Part shown: positions 33,684 through 42,706 of the stretch, piece by piece | Numbering within the stretch: the stretch's first letter is position 1 | Layout of the letters: the number at the start of each line of letters is the position of its first letter | NCBI GenBank assembly: GCA_045130275.1 | Contig: JBGUPL010000081.1 | Span: 68,539-132,538, forward strand | Direction of reading: 5' to 3' | Length of the DNA stretch: 64,000 nt | Source: F23-D06 sp045130275 | Lineage (GTDB): Bacteria; Bacteroidota; Bacteroidia; Bacteroidales; WCHB1-69 | Translations under genes and position numbers: made by a program | Notes under the pieces: generated by a model | The model's input: only the letters and a program-made list of their open reading frames with translations | Database searches by the model: none | What the model was told of the DNA's origin: nothing

Positions 33684-34949
33684 CTAATTGCAACCGATAC
33701 AGATTTGATCGCCCACTCCATAACTGTTGATATTGCCGCTGTTCCGCTTGATGAGAATTTTCAATTGGATACCATAACGTTGGGCGATATACCGGTATGT
33801 GTCGCCTTCTTGAAGGATATGGTACGGGATAGTGGACTTGGTACTTTTCATTTCAAGGTAAATAACCTCATCCTCGATGGGCTCTGATCCATCATACACG
33901 TCGTTGTAAAGGCGCAGGTTCTTTTCTGTCAACTGCAGTGAGGCGGCCAGTTTCTGATAAGTATCCCCGGCACGTGCCAAAATGAATTTGGTTTTGTTGT
34001 TTTCGTAAACAGGACGGCTCGTGTAGGGATAATATGCTGATTTGTAAGGGACTGAATACGGGTCAAGCACAAAAACATTCAGTCCATTCACCTTCTCGGG
34101 TTGTTTGGAAACTTGGCTTTCGGTGGCTTGTGTGGGCTGCGAAGGTTGTGGCTGCACTGTGGTGGTTTTCGGTTTCTCGTTTTTCTCCACAATCACTTGG
34201 ATGCCATTCACTTCCATCGTGTCTGCCTTGGCAGTCTGTTTCGGAGTGTCAGCTGGTTTGGCAATGGCAGACTCGGTCTGTTTCACCTCCTCCTGCTTTG
34301 GGGAGGTGGCAACGGGAGTGTTCACCTCAGTCTGATTTTGCGCCACAGAGGGCTTCTGCTCCACTCCAGTGCGTTCCGGTTGTGGCTTTTGCATAGCATG
34401 GAGTGCTGTGGTGTCACCCAACTTTTGCGCCACTTTGCGGTCATAATGCATCAGATAATATTTCTCGATGATGGAAACAAGCGTGTCAGCATATTTTGGG
34501 TTGCCCGAAAAACCGGCTTCGAGAAGGCCGTTGGCCCACGACTTGTAATCCGTTATGGGATAATAAAACAATTTCACATAGCGGCTGCGGGTGGACAGAA
34601 ACAGCGAGTGGTCACGGTAGGAGTCGGCATCCGTGGCGTATTTTCGGTAGCAATTTTCGTGATTCTTGTCGGCGGGACGGAAATAGGTTTCCCCCGTCCA
34701 CTCCTGCGTGTGGCACATGATGGCAAAATGGTTGTGGCATTCGCGCACCAGGTCGTTGGTGCCGGCCTGTGACGCATAGATGGCCTGGGCCAGCGTGATG
34801 CTGGCGGGAACACCATACAATTCCATCTCTTGCATCGCAAGATCCTTGTAGTCATCAATATAGTCATAAATGCGGTCTTCCATCGTATATTGGGCGGATA
34901 CGACGGTCATCAGGCACAAGCCTGTCAAAAAACAGAATATTTTTTTCAT
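33684..34949 (-). CDS. GH73-like glucosaminidase with LysM; catalytic Glu replaced
   Basis: A 421-residue secreted protein (signal ending VVSAQ) with an N-terminal glucosaminidase domain of the FlgJ type, a long Pro/Thr/Gln/Lys-rich linker (about residues 190-290), a segment VFVLDPYSVPYKSAYYPYTS, and LysM-like domains at the C-terminus (ILQEGDTYRYIAQRYGIQL). The neighbour at 34962 has IYESACGKS at the active site, with the general-acid Glu; here the same place reads IYASQAGTN, with Ala59 instead. The fold is preserved (NHFAIMCH, YRKYATDADSYRDHS). It is likely a wall-binding pseudoenzyme. It lies 12 bases after the paralogue. Confidence 0.88.
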   Translation of the reverse strand: MKKIFCFLTGLCLMTVVSAQYTMEDRIYDYIDDYKDLAMQEMELYGVPASITLAQAIYASQAGTNDLVRECHNHFAIMCHTQEWTGETYFRPADKNHENCYRKYATDADSYRDHSLFLSTRSRYVKLFYYPITDYKSWANGLLEAGFSGNPKYADTLVSIIEKYYLMHYDRKVAQKLGDTTALHAMQKPQPERTGVEQKPSVAQNQTEVNTPVATSPKQEEVKQTESAIAKPADTPKQTAKADTMEVNGIQVIVEKNEKPKTTTVQPQPSQPTQATESQVSKQPEKVNGLNVFVLDPYSVPYKSAYYPYTSRPVYENNKTKFILARAGDTYQKLAASLQLTEKNLRLYNDVYDGSEPIEDEVIYLEMKSTKSTIPYHILQEGDTYRYIAQRYGIQLKILIKRNSGNINSYGVGDQICIGCN

Positions 34950-34961
34950 CGTTTCAAAATA

Positions 34962-35996
34962 TTATCTTCTCAATAAAATCTGGTCTCCAGGGTGAATAAC
35001 GGTATTCTCCTCCAACATATTGTATTTCAAAATATAACGAAGTTGCACGCCATACCGTTGTGAAATGTAACGGAGCGTTTCGCCTGCTTGGACAGTGTGG
35101 ATGCGCATAGCGTTTGCACGACCCTTCGCCTCCACATACACGATCTCATTCTCCACAGGCTCGTCTTTAGGGCCTGCATCGTTGAACTTGCGCAAGTTGT
35201 CGGACATCACTAAAATGTCCTGCGCGATTTTCTCGTATGTGTCGCCTTTTTCCGCAATTACGAAGTAGGTGTTGTTGTTCTTGAATACCTTCCGGTAGGT
35301 GAAGGGGCTCTGGTCGGAAGGATATTCGCTGCCGAGGGCGGTGAAAACCTTCATCCCGTTCTTGTCCGTGTTGGATGGCTTGGGTGTGCTGGGCGATGTC
35401 CCTGCCGGTTTTGTGGTTTGTGTAATGACTTGATCGTTAGATGGTTTTGAGCTTCCTGAGCCGTATGTCTGCTGGTAAATCGTGTCCAGTGCAGCGATGT
35501 TGAACCGTTCGATGAGACTGATCAGCCTGTCCGCATACTGCGGGTTGGTGGCGTAGCCGTCCTGTTTCAACGTCCGCGCCCAAGCTTTGTAGTCCATGAT
35601 GTCCAACTGGAAAAGATTGGCATATCGTTTGCGGTTGGTCAGGAAGAGGGAATGGTCGGTGTAAGACTCTTCGACAGAGGCATATTTTCGGAAACACTCC
35701 TGCAATTCGTCGTCGTCAATGAGGATGGTGTCACCCGTCCACTCGGTGTGGCACTTGATGCCGAAGTGGTTGTTTCCCTCCGTGGCCAGACGGCTCTTCC
35801 CGCAGGCGCTCTCGTAAATGCCCTGTGCAACTGTGATGCTAGCCGGAATCTTGTACTCGTGCATCTTCTTCACCGCCACATCGGCATACTGCACGATATA
35901 ATCGCGGATGTCCTGCTCGTTGTACTGTGCATACCCCGCAAGTCCAGACATCAGCCCAAATAAAACAAACAATATCTTTTTCGCAAAATTATCCAT
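34962..35996 (-). CDS. GH73 glucosaminidase with LysM domains
   Basis: A 344-residue peptidoglycan hydrolase. After a signal peptide (ILFVLFGLMSGLAGYAQ), the GH73 domain has ASITVAQGIYESACGKSRLA with the expected catalytic Glu at residue 62, then NNHFGIKCHTEWTGDT and FRKYASVEESYTDHS. Two LysM-like segments follow (FVIAEKGDTYEKIAQDILVM and HTVQAGETLRYISQRYGVQL). It cleaves between sugars of the glycan strand. Its start codon, ATGGATA, is itself a unit of a heptad repeat that also forms the last codons of ddl. Probably cotranscribed with ddl upstream and its paralogue downstream. Confidence 0.92.
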   Translation of the reverse strand: MDNFAKKILFVLFGLMSGLAGYAQYNEQDIRDYIVQYADVAVKKMHEYKIPASITVAQGIYESACGKSRLATEGNNHFGIKCHTEWTGDTILIDDDELQECFRKYASVEESYTDHSLFLTNRKRYANLFQLDIMDYKAWARTLKQDGYATNPQYADRLISLIERFNIAALDTIYQQTYGSGSSKPSNDQVITQTTKPAGTSPSTPKPSNTDKNGMKVFTALGSEYPSDQSPFTYRKVFKNNNTYFVIAEKGDTYEKIAQDILVMSDNLRKFNDAGPKDEPVENEIVYVEAKGRANAMRIHTVQAGETLRYISQRYGVQLRYILKYNMLEENTVIHPGDQILLRR

Positions 35997-36034
35997 TAAC
36001 CATTATCAATTATCGATTATCAATTATCCATTAT
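35989..36034. repeat. Heptad repeat joining the end of ddl and the start of the GH73 gene
   Basis: On the minus strand the units read ATGGATA ATTGATA ATCGATA ATTGATA ATGGTTA ATGGATA. The first unit carries the last codons of ddl (Met-Asp-Asn-stop) and the last carries the first codons of the GH73 gene (Met-Asp-Asn). Confidence 0.85.
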
Positions 36035-37012
36035 GCCCAATCCTTCTTCGACCAGCTTAGTGTAGAATTGTTTAACATCCAAGCCTTGACTCTTCAGCTG
36101 CGCCGGGATAATGCTCAGGGCAGTCTGTCCGGGTATTGTGTTAACTTCCAGGAAATAAGGCGTTTTTGTGGCTTCATCAAGGATGAAATCCACCCGGACA
36201 ATGCCTTTGCAGTCGAGCTGGCGGAAGACCGTCTCTGCATATTGGCGCACTAGCTCCTGCATGTCGGGGGCGATATTGGCAGGAGTGATCAGTCTGTGCC
36301 CGACATCGGTGTATTTGGCGTCGTAGTCGTAGAACTCGTTGTTGGCGACGATCTCTGTGATGGCGACCATTTTCACGCCGCCGTAAGCGGTGGTGACGCC
36401 GCAAGCCAACTCGCGGCCGTGGATCATCTTCTCCACGATGAGCTGGTTGTCGTACTTCAAGGCCTCTGTGAACGCCGCTTCCAACTCCTCGCGGCCGTGC
36501 ACCTTCGTCACGCCCACGCTGGAACCCGAGTTGCAGGACTTTACGAAGCAGGGGTAGCCGCAAACCTTCTCGATACGTTCCACATCCATGGGGTCGCCGG
36601 CGTAGTAGTGCAATGATGGTGCGATGGGCACTCCCAACTGTGCGACCGCCAAATTGCAATAGAACTTGTTGAATGTAAGCGCGGAGGGGAAAGCTCCACA
36701 GCCGGCATAGCGCTGCCCGACCATCTCGAAGTAACTCTGCAGCTTGCCGTTCTCGCCCGGCGTGCCGTGGATGGCAATGAACGCGAGATCGAAGGTGATC
36801 TTGCACCCGTCTATTGTCAGCGAAAAATCGTTCTTGTCAATCTGGAACACCCGTCCGTCAGCGGCCGTGTAGTGCCAGTCACTGCCTTTGAAATGAATCA
36901 AATAAGGCTCGAACAACGTCTTGTCCAACTGTTGGAAAATGTTGTCACCCGATCTCAACGAGACCTCGTATTCGCCAGAATCACCGCCTGCTATTACTGC
37001 AATTTTATACAT
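36020..37012 (-). CDS. ddl: D-alanine--D-alanine ligase
   Basis: ATP-grasp enzyme making the D-Ala-D-Ala dipeptide of peptidoglycan. The 330-residue protein starts YKIAVIAGGDSGEYEVSLRSG and has the loop CNSGSSVGVTKVHGREEL, the Mg-binding FLEVNTIPGQTALSIIP and IVRVDFILDE segments of the family. ATG 37012 is chosen because the TATATTTG -7 box at 37038-37045 rules out the earlier ATG at 37033. The 3' end lies in a heptad repeat and is followed by two GH73 genes and an M23 gene, so it heads a wall cluster. The VanX-like peptidase at 18394 acts on its product type. Confidence 0.96.
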   Translation of the reverse strand: MYKIAVIAGGDSGEYEVSLRSGDNIFQQLDKTLFEPYLIHFKGSDWHYTAADGRVFQIDKNDFSLTIDGCKITFDLAFIAIHGTPGENGKLQSYFEMVGQRYAGCGAFPSALTFNKFYCNLAVAQLGVPIAPSLHYYAGDPMDVERIEKVCGYPCFVKSCNSGSSVGVTKVHGREELEAAFTEALKYDNQLIVEKMIHGRELACGVTTAYGGVKMVAITEIVANNEFYDYDAKYTDVGHRLITPANIAPDMQELVRQYAETVFRQLDCKGIVRVDFILDEATKTPYFLEVNTIPGQTALSIIPAQLKSQGLDVKQFYTKLVEEGLGIMDN

Positions 37013-37037
37013 ATTATACCATATTATATACAAATTG

Positions 37038-37045
37038 CAAATATA
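37038..37045 (-). promoter_or_regulatory. -7 box (TATATTTG) of the ddl cluster
   Basis: Minus-strand TATATTTGCAATT matches TAnnTTTG. The inferred transcription start near 37031 puts the ddl start at 37012 rather than 37033. Confidence 0.7.
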
Positions 37046-37104
37046 GCCTTATTTCGGGTGAAATGCTGTGGGCGTAAAATTGTTTTTTAACAGCGGATTG
37101 TGTG

Positions 37105-38946
37105 TTATTCGGACAGACTTTGGGCGTTGTAGAACCGGAAATACTCCCCTCTTTTCGCCATCAACTCGTCGTGCGTGCCGCTCTCTTCAATACAACCGTT
37201 TTTAAGGAAAATAATTTTGTCAGCGAAACGTATCGTGCTGAGACGATGGGCGATGATGATGCCCGTGTGCTGTTTGATGTAAGGAAGCAGCGCCTCTTGG
37301 AAAAGGCGTTCGGATTCGTTGTCCAACGCGGAGGTGGCTTCATCGAGAATAAAGATCTGCGGGTTCTTCAGGAGGGCACGTGCGATGCTGATACGTTGCC
37401 GTTGCCCGCCGGAGAGCCGCATCCCGCGGTTGCCGATACGGGTGTGGTAACCGTTCTCCAGTTCCATGATGAAGTCATGCGCCTGCGCGATCTTTGCCGC
37501 GGCCTCCACCTGCTCCATGGTCGCATCCTCCATGCCGAGGGTAAGGTTGTTGTAAATTGTGTCATCGAAAAGGAAAACATCCTGATTTACAATGCCAAAA
37601 AGATTCCTCAAGTCAGATAGCGCATATTGGTTGTGAGGGATCCCGTCAATCGTGATTTCACCGAAACGGATGTCATAGAATCGACAAAGCAGATCCACGA
37701 GCGTGGACTTTCCGCTGCCTGACGGCCCCACGACCGCCAAGGTTTCACCCTTCTTCAACGAGAATGAAACGTGATGCAAAACATCGCAGTCTTCCACTTC
37801 AGCAATTTTTGTGTTGTAAGAAAAACTTACATCCCTGACTTCTATAACACTCTTGAAATCAGATATATGCTTGGGGTTGTCAATATCTTTGATTTCTTCC
37901 TCGGCATCCATCACTTCGTAGATGCGTGTTGCGGCGCTCAAACCTTTCCGGACTTGGTAATAGGTGGATGCCAGCGATTTGGCGGGCGGGATCATTCGAG
38001 CGAACACGACAAAATAGAGCATGAATAAAGGACCCTTGGCTGAAAAACTCTCCGGAAACGCCACAAGACCGATTAGGGAAATAGCCAATGCAGTGAATAT
38101 GCATAGAAATTCTATCAATGGTGATCCTAATTCCTTGATTCTGAATATTTTCTTGTTCAAACGATAGAATTGGAAATTTTCTTTCCGAAATTGTTCCGAC
38201 ACGTAATCCTGGGCGTTATAACCTTTGATGATACGCAACCCATCGACTGCCTCTTCGAAATAAGAGGTCATTCTGCCGATCAATCCTTGAGACTTTAAGG
38301 AATAATTCCGGATGTTTTTTCCGATAATCGATAGTACGGTGGCCATCAGTGGCAAGATGACCAGCGTTACCAGACTGAGTTTCACACTGATGGCAAAAAG
38401 GGTGATCAGGTATGCTATCATTAGAAATGGATCGCGACAAAGAGTTAATAATGAGGAAATTATGGTCCATTCCACTTCCAGCACATCTGCGCCCATCCTG
38501 CTTACGATGTCCCCGGAACGTTGTTTGGAATAGAACGATAGTGGCAACCTGATCAGTTTGCGGTAAAAATCGTTGCGAATGTTGGAAAGGATGCCGGAAC
38601 GGATATGGGACAGCCAATACATGCCTGCGTAGCGGCAGAGGTTGGAAAGCAGCGACAACAAGACCATGGTCCCGGCAATGAAAACCAAAGCCGACCCCTG
38701 ACCGTGCCGATCAATTATAACCCCCATCCCATAGTAGAAGGAATCAATGAGATATTGAGCTGAAAAAGCGAATGCTGGTTTTACTGTCACGGGTTCCACC
38801 TGCTGGAAAAGCACCTGGAGGAAAGGTACGAGCAATGTGAGCGTGAAAATAGAAAAAAAGGCATACAGCAACTGCACGCAAAGAATGAGTGCTATTTGCA
38901 ACTTGTAGTTTTTCAGATACTTAAGTATTCTACTAAGATAATTCAT
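37105..38946 (-). CDS. MsbA-like ABC exporter (TM domain fused to ATPase)
   Basis: A 613-residue half-transporter. The N-terminal part has six TM segments in the ABC exporter layout (YKLQIALILCVQLLYAFFS through IIPPAKS). The C-terminal ATPase has Walker A GPSGSGKST, the Q-loop region LFGIVNQDVFLFDD, the signature LSGGQRQRISIARAL and Walker B IFILDEATSALD. It resembles MsbA, the lipid A flippase, in length and order. It has no C39 peptidase domain, so nothing marks it as a peptide exporter. A TAACTTTG box at 38966-38973 gives it its own promoter. The substrate is inferred only. Confidence 0.87.
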   Translation of the reverse strand: MNYLSRILKYLKNYKLQIALILCVQLLYAFFSIFTLTLLVPFLQVLFQQVEPVTVKPAFAFSAQYLIDSFYYGMGVIIDRHGQGSALVFIAGTMVLLSLLSNLCRYAGMYWLSHIRSGILSNIRNDFYRKLIRLPLSFYSKQRSGDIVSRMGADVLEVEWTIISSLLTLCRDPFLMIAYLITLFAISVKLSLVTLVILPLMATVLSIIGKNIRNYSLKSQGLIGRMTSYFEEAVDGLRIIKGYNAQDYVSEQFRKENFQFYRLNKKIFRIKELGSPLIEFLCIFTALAISLIGLVAFPESFSAKGPLFMLYFVVFARMIPPAKSLASTYYQVRKGLSAATRIYEVMDAEEEIKDIDNPKHISDFKSVIEVRDVSFSYNTKIAEVEDCDVLHHVSFSLKKGETLAVVGPSGSGKSTLVDLLCRFYDIRFGEITIDGIPHNQYALSDLRNLFGIVNQDVFLFDDTIYNNLTLGMEDATMEQVEAAAKIAQAHDFIMELENGYHTRIGNRGMRLSGGQRQRISIARALLKNPQIFILDEATSALDNESERLFQEALLPYIKQHTGIIIAHRLSTIRFADKIIFLKNGCIEESGTHDELMAKRGEYFRFYNAQSLSE

Positions 38947-39030
38947 GCCTAATCTAAATCATCGGCAAAGTTACATTTTTTTGAGTATTCTAGGTGGATA
39001 TCAGATGTGGGGGAGCCGACAAAATGTCCG

Positions 39031-40161
39031 TTAGACTTGCCCAAAGGGACAATCGAGCAATGCGTAGAACATTTTCGCGCCGGTTTCCACAATTTCGTCG
39101 GGGAAGTCGAAGTCGGGGTGGTGCAGGGGCGGTTGTGACGTGCCGGAGCCGAGGCCGAACAGCGCACCCGGATAGTGCTGTGTGAAGAGGCCGAAATCCT
39201 CGCCCCAGAAGAAGGGTATAGGTTTTTCTTGATAGGTAAGATTCAGATTGTCAGCGCATTCCTTGATGGCATTGACCGCCTTCTCCGCATTGTTGGAGGC
39301 GGCAAAGTACTCAATCCAGCGAATGTCACATTGCAGGTTTCCGGAGGCAGCTTCGGCTTTCGCCTTGCTTTCGATTTCGGAGATAATCTGCTGGAGATGA
39401 GCGTCTTCGCGAGTACGGATGGTGAAGCGGAGCACGCCGTCTCCGGCGGCCACCCCGTATGCCTGGCTGCCGACCCGGAACTCGATGAGCGTGGCCACGC
39501 AGAAGTCGTCGCGTTGCACATCCCGCTGGTTCAGCGAGAGCACGAAGTCGGTGAGCCGTTGCGCGGCAGGGAACGGCGACACTGCATTCCATGGTTCGGC
39601 GGCATGGGCGGTCTTGCCCGTCAGCACGATATCGCAGCTGATAACAGAACAGGTGAAACTGCCTGGCCGGCAGATGATTGTGCCAGCAGGTTCGGCGGGA
39701 ATGTTGTGCAGGGCGTAAGCGCAATCGATGTTGTAAGATTGCAGGATCCCGCTGTCGAGAATCTGTTTCGCGCCCTCGCCAGTCTCTTCGGCCCCTTGGA
39801 AGAGAAGGAGCACCTTTCCCGACGGCAGCGGTTTCTCGTGCAGCATCTCCGCCACGCGCAGCATGATTGTGCTGTGTCCGTCGTGCCCGCACTTGTGTGA
39901 AACACCCTCGGTTTCAGACTTATACGGCAGATTAAGCGTTTCATTAACCCGCACCGCATCCATGTCGGCACGAAGCAGCACGGTCTTCTCGCCGCCCCCG
40001 AAATCGAACTCCGCCAGCAGGTGGTTTCCTTTAGGGAAGGTAACGATTTGGGTCGGCTGGAACTGCTCCAGTCGCTGACGGATGTATGCGGAAGTCTGAA
40101 CTTCCTCGTAGGAAGCCTCAGCCATGCGATGTAATTGGTGACGTATCTCTTTGCAATCCAT
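39031..40161 (-). CDS. M20 family metal-dependent amidohydrolase
   Basis: A 376-residue M20D-type hydrolase of the hippurate hydrolase/IAA-amino acid hydrolase/acetyl-diaminopimelate deacetylase group. Zinc-site motifs are visible: LRADMDAVRVNE, HKCGHDGHSTIM and FQGAEETGEGAK. The dimerisation lid domain is in the middle and HPDFDFPDE near the end. ATG 40161 follows the TACCTTTG -7 box at 40189-40196; the longer frame upstream lies in a heptad repeat. No signal peptide, so it is cytoplasmic. The substrate is probably an N-acyl amino acid but cannot be fixed. Confidence 0.87.
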   Translation of the reverse strand: MDCKEIRHQLHRMAEASYEEVQTSAYIRQRLEQFQPTQIVTFPKGNHLLAEFDFGGGEKTVLLRADMDAVRVNETLNLPYKSETEGVSHKCGHDGHSTIMLRVAEMLHEKPLPSGKVLLLFQGAEETGEGAKQILDSGILQSYNIDCAYALHNIPAEPAGTIICRPGSFTCSVISCDIVLTGKTAHAAEPWNAVSPFPAAQRLTDFVLSLNQRDVQRDDFCVATLIEFRVGSQAYGVAAGDGVLRFTIRTREDAHLQQIISEIESKAKAEAASGNLQCDIRWIEYFAASNNAEKAVNAIKECADNLNLTYQEKPIPFFWGEDFGLFTQHYPGALFGLGSGTSQPPLHHPDFDFPDEIVETGAKMFYALLDCPFGQV

Positions 40162-40188
40162 AATGTTACAATCTAAAATTGGAGGATG

Positions 40189-40196
40189 CAAAGGTA
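40189..40196 (-). promoter_or_regulatory. -7 box (TACCTTTG) of the M20 hydrolase gene
   Basis: Minus-strand TACCTTTGCATCC matches TAnnTTTG and excludes the frame extension to 40260, so ATG 40161 is the start. Confidence 0.7.
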
Positions 40197-40205
40197 TATT
40201 TTTTT

Positions 40206-40240
40206 GCAATTGGCTGTTGACCATTAGCTTTTGGCTTTTT
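40206..40240. repeat. Heptad repeat (CAATTGG CTGTTGA CCATTAG CTTTTGG)
   Basis: Four to five 7-bp units of the CTNTTGG family overlap the last codons of the lipoprotein gene (stop at 40224), whose C-terminal VEKAKS is encoded within the array, and run into the spacer before the M20 promoter. Confidence 0.75.
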
Positions 40241-40853
40241 CCACCAACTTCCAAGTGCACCCTTTCTTTTTTTCGCTGAATTCACTCAGTCCCTTGCCTC
40301 TCACGCACTTCACGTCATAAATATTGTCGGGGGATTCCCCACCGTAGCTTTCTTTTTCAAATTCCACCGTTTTCCCGAATAATTTATACAGCGATTTGAT
40401 GCTGCCATATTGCTGATTCGTAAAACATTGAGCCCTTTTCCACCAGTCATATTCTGGCCCGGGAAGCACATCTTGTTGAAAATCAAAGCGTAATGAGTAA
40501 AGGAAACTGTACTTCTCTTTCTCGTAAGGGCTGCCAAACATATCAAAATAGAGTAGAATATCATCTTCTCCGTTGGCGAGTTTAACCGAAGAGCACGAAT
40601 GACAATGCGGGGTTGGATGGGCGTCATCCGTGAAAGGTTCATATAAACCAAAATTCACATAGACATCTTCCACCACAAATGTTTTGGTTTCGTTGAATTC
40701 ATTTTGAAAAACTATGGTATCTCCTGTTTCATACGGAAAATAATCGTTCCAGAAATCCTGGGGAACATTATAGCAGAACGGCACTCTGCGGCACTGACTG
40801 AAACAGAGGACCGCTATTCCCAAAAGCAATACTACATATAATTTCTTTTTCAT
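40224..40853 (-). CDS. Unknown lipoprotein
   Basis: A 209-residue protein with a lipoprotein signal (VVLLLGIAVLCFSQC). The mature part is soluble, with FWNDYFPYETGDTIVFQNEFN and a HCHSCSSV cluster that could bind a metal, and is rich in aromatic and acidic residues. I do not recognise the family; small lipoproteins of this look are frequent in Bacteroidales. The coding region is A+T-rich compared with the neighbours. The last codons lie in a heptad repeat. No partner gene is evident. Confidence 0.72.
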   Translation of the reverse strand: MKKKLYVVLLLGIAVLCFSQCRRVPFCYNVPQDFWNDYFPYETGDTIVFQNEFNETKTFVVEDVYVNFGLYEPFTDDAHPTPHCHSCSSVKLANGEDDILLYFDMFGSPYEKEKYSFLYSLRFDFQQDVLPGPEYDWWKRAQCFTNQQYGSIKSLYKLFGKTVEFEKESYGGESPDNIYDVKCVRGKGLSEFSEKKKGCTWKLVEKAKS

Positions 40854-40940
40854 AACCGAATTTATTTCATCTAAAATGCATTATTCATCCGATGTGACAT
40901 TGACTTTATCTTTGACATTGACTATTAGCCGTTGGAAAAT

Positions 40941-40970
40941 CCGCGCAGATCCGCGCGATACGCGGAGATA
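40941..40970. repeat. CCGCG inverted repeat after the outer-membrane protein gene
   Basis: ATCCGCG-CGATA-CGCGGAGAT can fold into a short G+C-rich hairpin just after the stop at 40976 on the minus strand. It has no clear T run. It may act as a terminator or be another small spacer repeat. Confidence 0.4.
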
Positions 40971-40975
40971 AATCA

Positions 40976-42706
40976 TCAGAACTCGTACCCTACCCCCGCA
41001 TTGACAAATCCTTTGATGCCGGCACCCGCTTCGAAACTGCCGAACCAATGTTTTGCGCCGGCCTTCACCCCGAAGGCGGTCAGCTGGAAGGCGGAACCGG
41101 CCGAGGTGTGATTAGGCAATTCCGCCGGCAAGAAACCCCACGCCGCCGGCACGAACTCCGGCAGTGTAGATAGATCGCCATAGTAACGGTTGCCTCGGTT
41201 GATGAGCACTCCCACGGCAACACCGGAATAGAGCGTCACGTGCGGACGGTTCAAGTAGGAGAATCGTAACGAAGGCATAATCAAGAAATGGTGTTCCTTA
41301 CAATCCCAATGAAAAGCATCAGGAGAAACAGCATTCCCGACATAGAGTTTTTCTTTCATGAAACTGTAGCCAGTGGAAAGTCCCAACCAAAACCATTTGG
41401 CGGCGCGGTAGTGATAATCCAGCGAGACCACAGGCGTGAAGTGATAATCCGTAGAAGTGGTGCCAACCTGGTCCCCTCCATAATCGAGAGTGGTGTACTG
41501 GTGAGCCCACCGACCAAGAAAACCGAAATGGTCGCTCACCCCTAACCGAAACTCGTGACGACTCAATGTTTTGTCATCGTTCCAGTGCGGCTGCGCCTGC
41601 TTGAGAGCCCGCATCTTGCTGAAACCATGGAGATAGGCGATTTGGAAATAGAGGTAGTGGTTTCGCTGAAACATGTACTGCTTTCCGTCATACTGGTGAT
41701 GGCTAACATATCCTTGAGCAAAATCTGTTGTGGCAACATCCAATCCAACCAAAAAACGAAGGTAATTCCGACTGGGTAATTGAAAATATACCCCAACATC
41801 GGTCATTATATCAGCATAAAAAACATTTCTGTTGTAAACAAAGTTTTGATAACCTATTTGCTGAAAATCATCTGAATAATCACTGGATTCATTACTCCCT
41901 CTCGAGGCATCAAAACCATAGAGAAAAGTTCTCCAAGGCATCCGAATCTGAGTACCAACGTTTGCCGTTATCCATAATTTGTCAGCGAGAGGATAATGAA
42001 ATTCAAACTTAAGAGGCATTGAAACACCGAAATAATCTTTAAGGCCTACCATGGATAATCCTTGAATTCCTAAATCCAGAGCAGCGGATATCCCGAAATA
42101 ATCCGCAAAGTGATAGGAGAATTCCAATCCAACGCGTCCTCCCAATCGGGGCTGAGTGTAGCTTTTTTTACCCGTAGTTACGTCAATCAACTCTATAGGA
42201 TGTACAATCTCCGCCTCCGCCGTATAACCGAAGTGAAATCCGTTGAAAGGGCTGTCGCGAAGAACCGACTCTGTCTTGATGTGAGGCGAGCCCGCGGGTT
42301 GCGTTGTTTCCGTTTGTGCGGGCGCGAGGGAGTTCAACCCTAAAAGCATGAGCCCCGCTAATCCGTATTTTTTGATGCTGTCCATAGTAGAAACGTTTTG
42401 TTGTTCGTACTGTATGACGCGATTTTCCAAAAAGGTAACGGTCTGCGCCCACAATTTTTCCAACGAATCGGACGGCGTCTGCCCGTCAGCACCGCTCAAC
42501 TCGTAAAACAGCTGCTTGAATTCCTCGCTGTGGATGTAATCGGCGATGATAATGGTGTCCTGCACGCGCACCGTGTCGCGCACATAGACGGTGTCGCGCA
42601 CCACGTGCCGTTTCACCACATACATGGTGTCTGTGCTTTGTGCAGATAGGCACCCTATAGTACTGAATACTAAGATGATAAACGCAATAACTTTCTTCCC
42701 TTTCAT
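40976..42706 (-). CDS. Outer-membrane beta-barrel-like protein paired with the sigma factor
   Basis: A 576-residue protein with a signal peptide (VIAFIILVFSTIGCLSAQ). An N-terminal stretch at residues 28-54 repeats VVRDTVYVRDTVRVQDTI. A helical region follows, then a long C-terminal part from about residue 150 made of alternating aromatic beta strands (YHFADYFGISAALDLG, LEFSYHFAD, LWITANVG, NYLRFLVGLDVA), ending GVGYEF with a C-terminal Phe. This reads as a beta-barrel. Its start overlaps the sigma-factor stop in ATGA, so the two are translationally coupled. The function is unknown; the pairing suggests an envelope signal or its regulated product. Confidence 0.75.
   Translation of the reverse strand: MKGKKVIAFIILVFSTIGCLSAQSTDTMYVVKRHVVRDTVYVRDTVRVQDTIIIADYIHSEEFKQLFYELSGADGQTPSDSLEKLWAQTVTFLENRVIQYEQQNVSTMDSIKKYGLAGLMLLGLNSLAPAQTETTQPAGSPHIKTESVLRDSPFNGFHFGYTAEAEIVHPIELIDVTTGKKSYTQPRLGGRVGLEFSYHFADYFGISAALDLGIQGLSMVGLKDYFGVSMPLKFEFHYPLADKLWITANVGTQIRMPWRTFLYGFDASRGSNESSDYSDDFQQIGYQNFVYNRNVFYADIMTDVGVYFQLPSRNYLRFLVGLDVATTDFAQGYVSHHQYDGKQYMFQRNHYLYFQIAYLHGFSKMRALKQAQPHWNDDKTLSRHEFRLGVSDHFGFLGRWAHQYTTLDYGGDQVGTTSTDYHFTPVVSLDYHYRAAKWFWLGLSTGYSFMKEKLYVGNAVSPDAFHWDCKEHHFLIMPSLRFSYLNRPHVTLYSGVAVGVLINRGNRYYGDLSTLPEFVPAAWGFLPAELPNHTSAGSAFQLTAFGVKAGAKHWFGSFEAGAGIKGFVNAGVGYEF

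Noticed and set aside
37105..38946. ABC exporter as the transporter for the small Cys-rich peptides
   Set aside because: It lacks an N-terminal C39 peptidase domain, lies 22 kb away, and resembles MsbA in layout. Nothing links it to the array.
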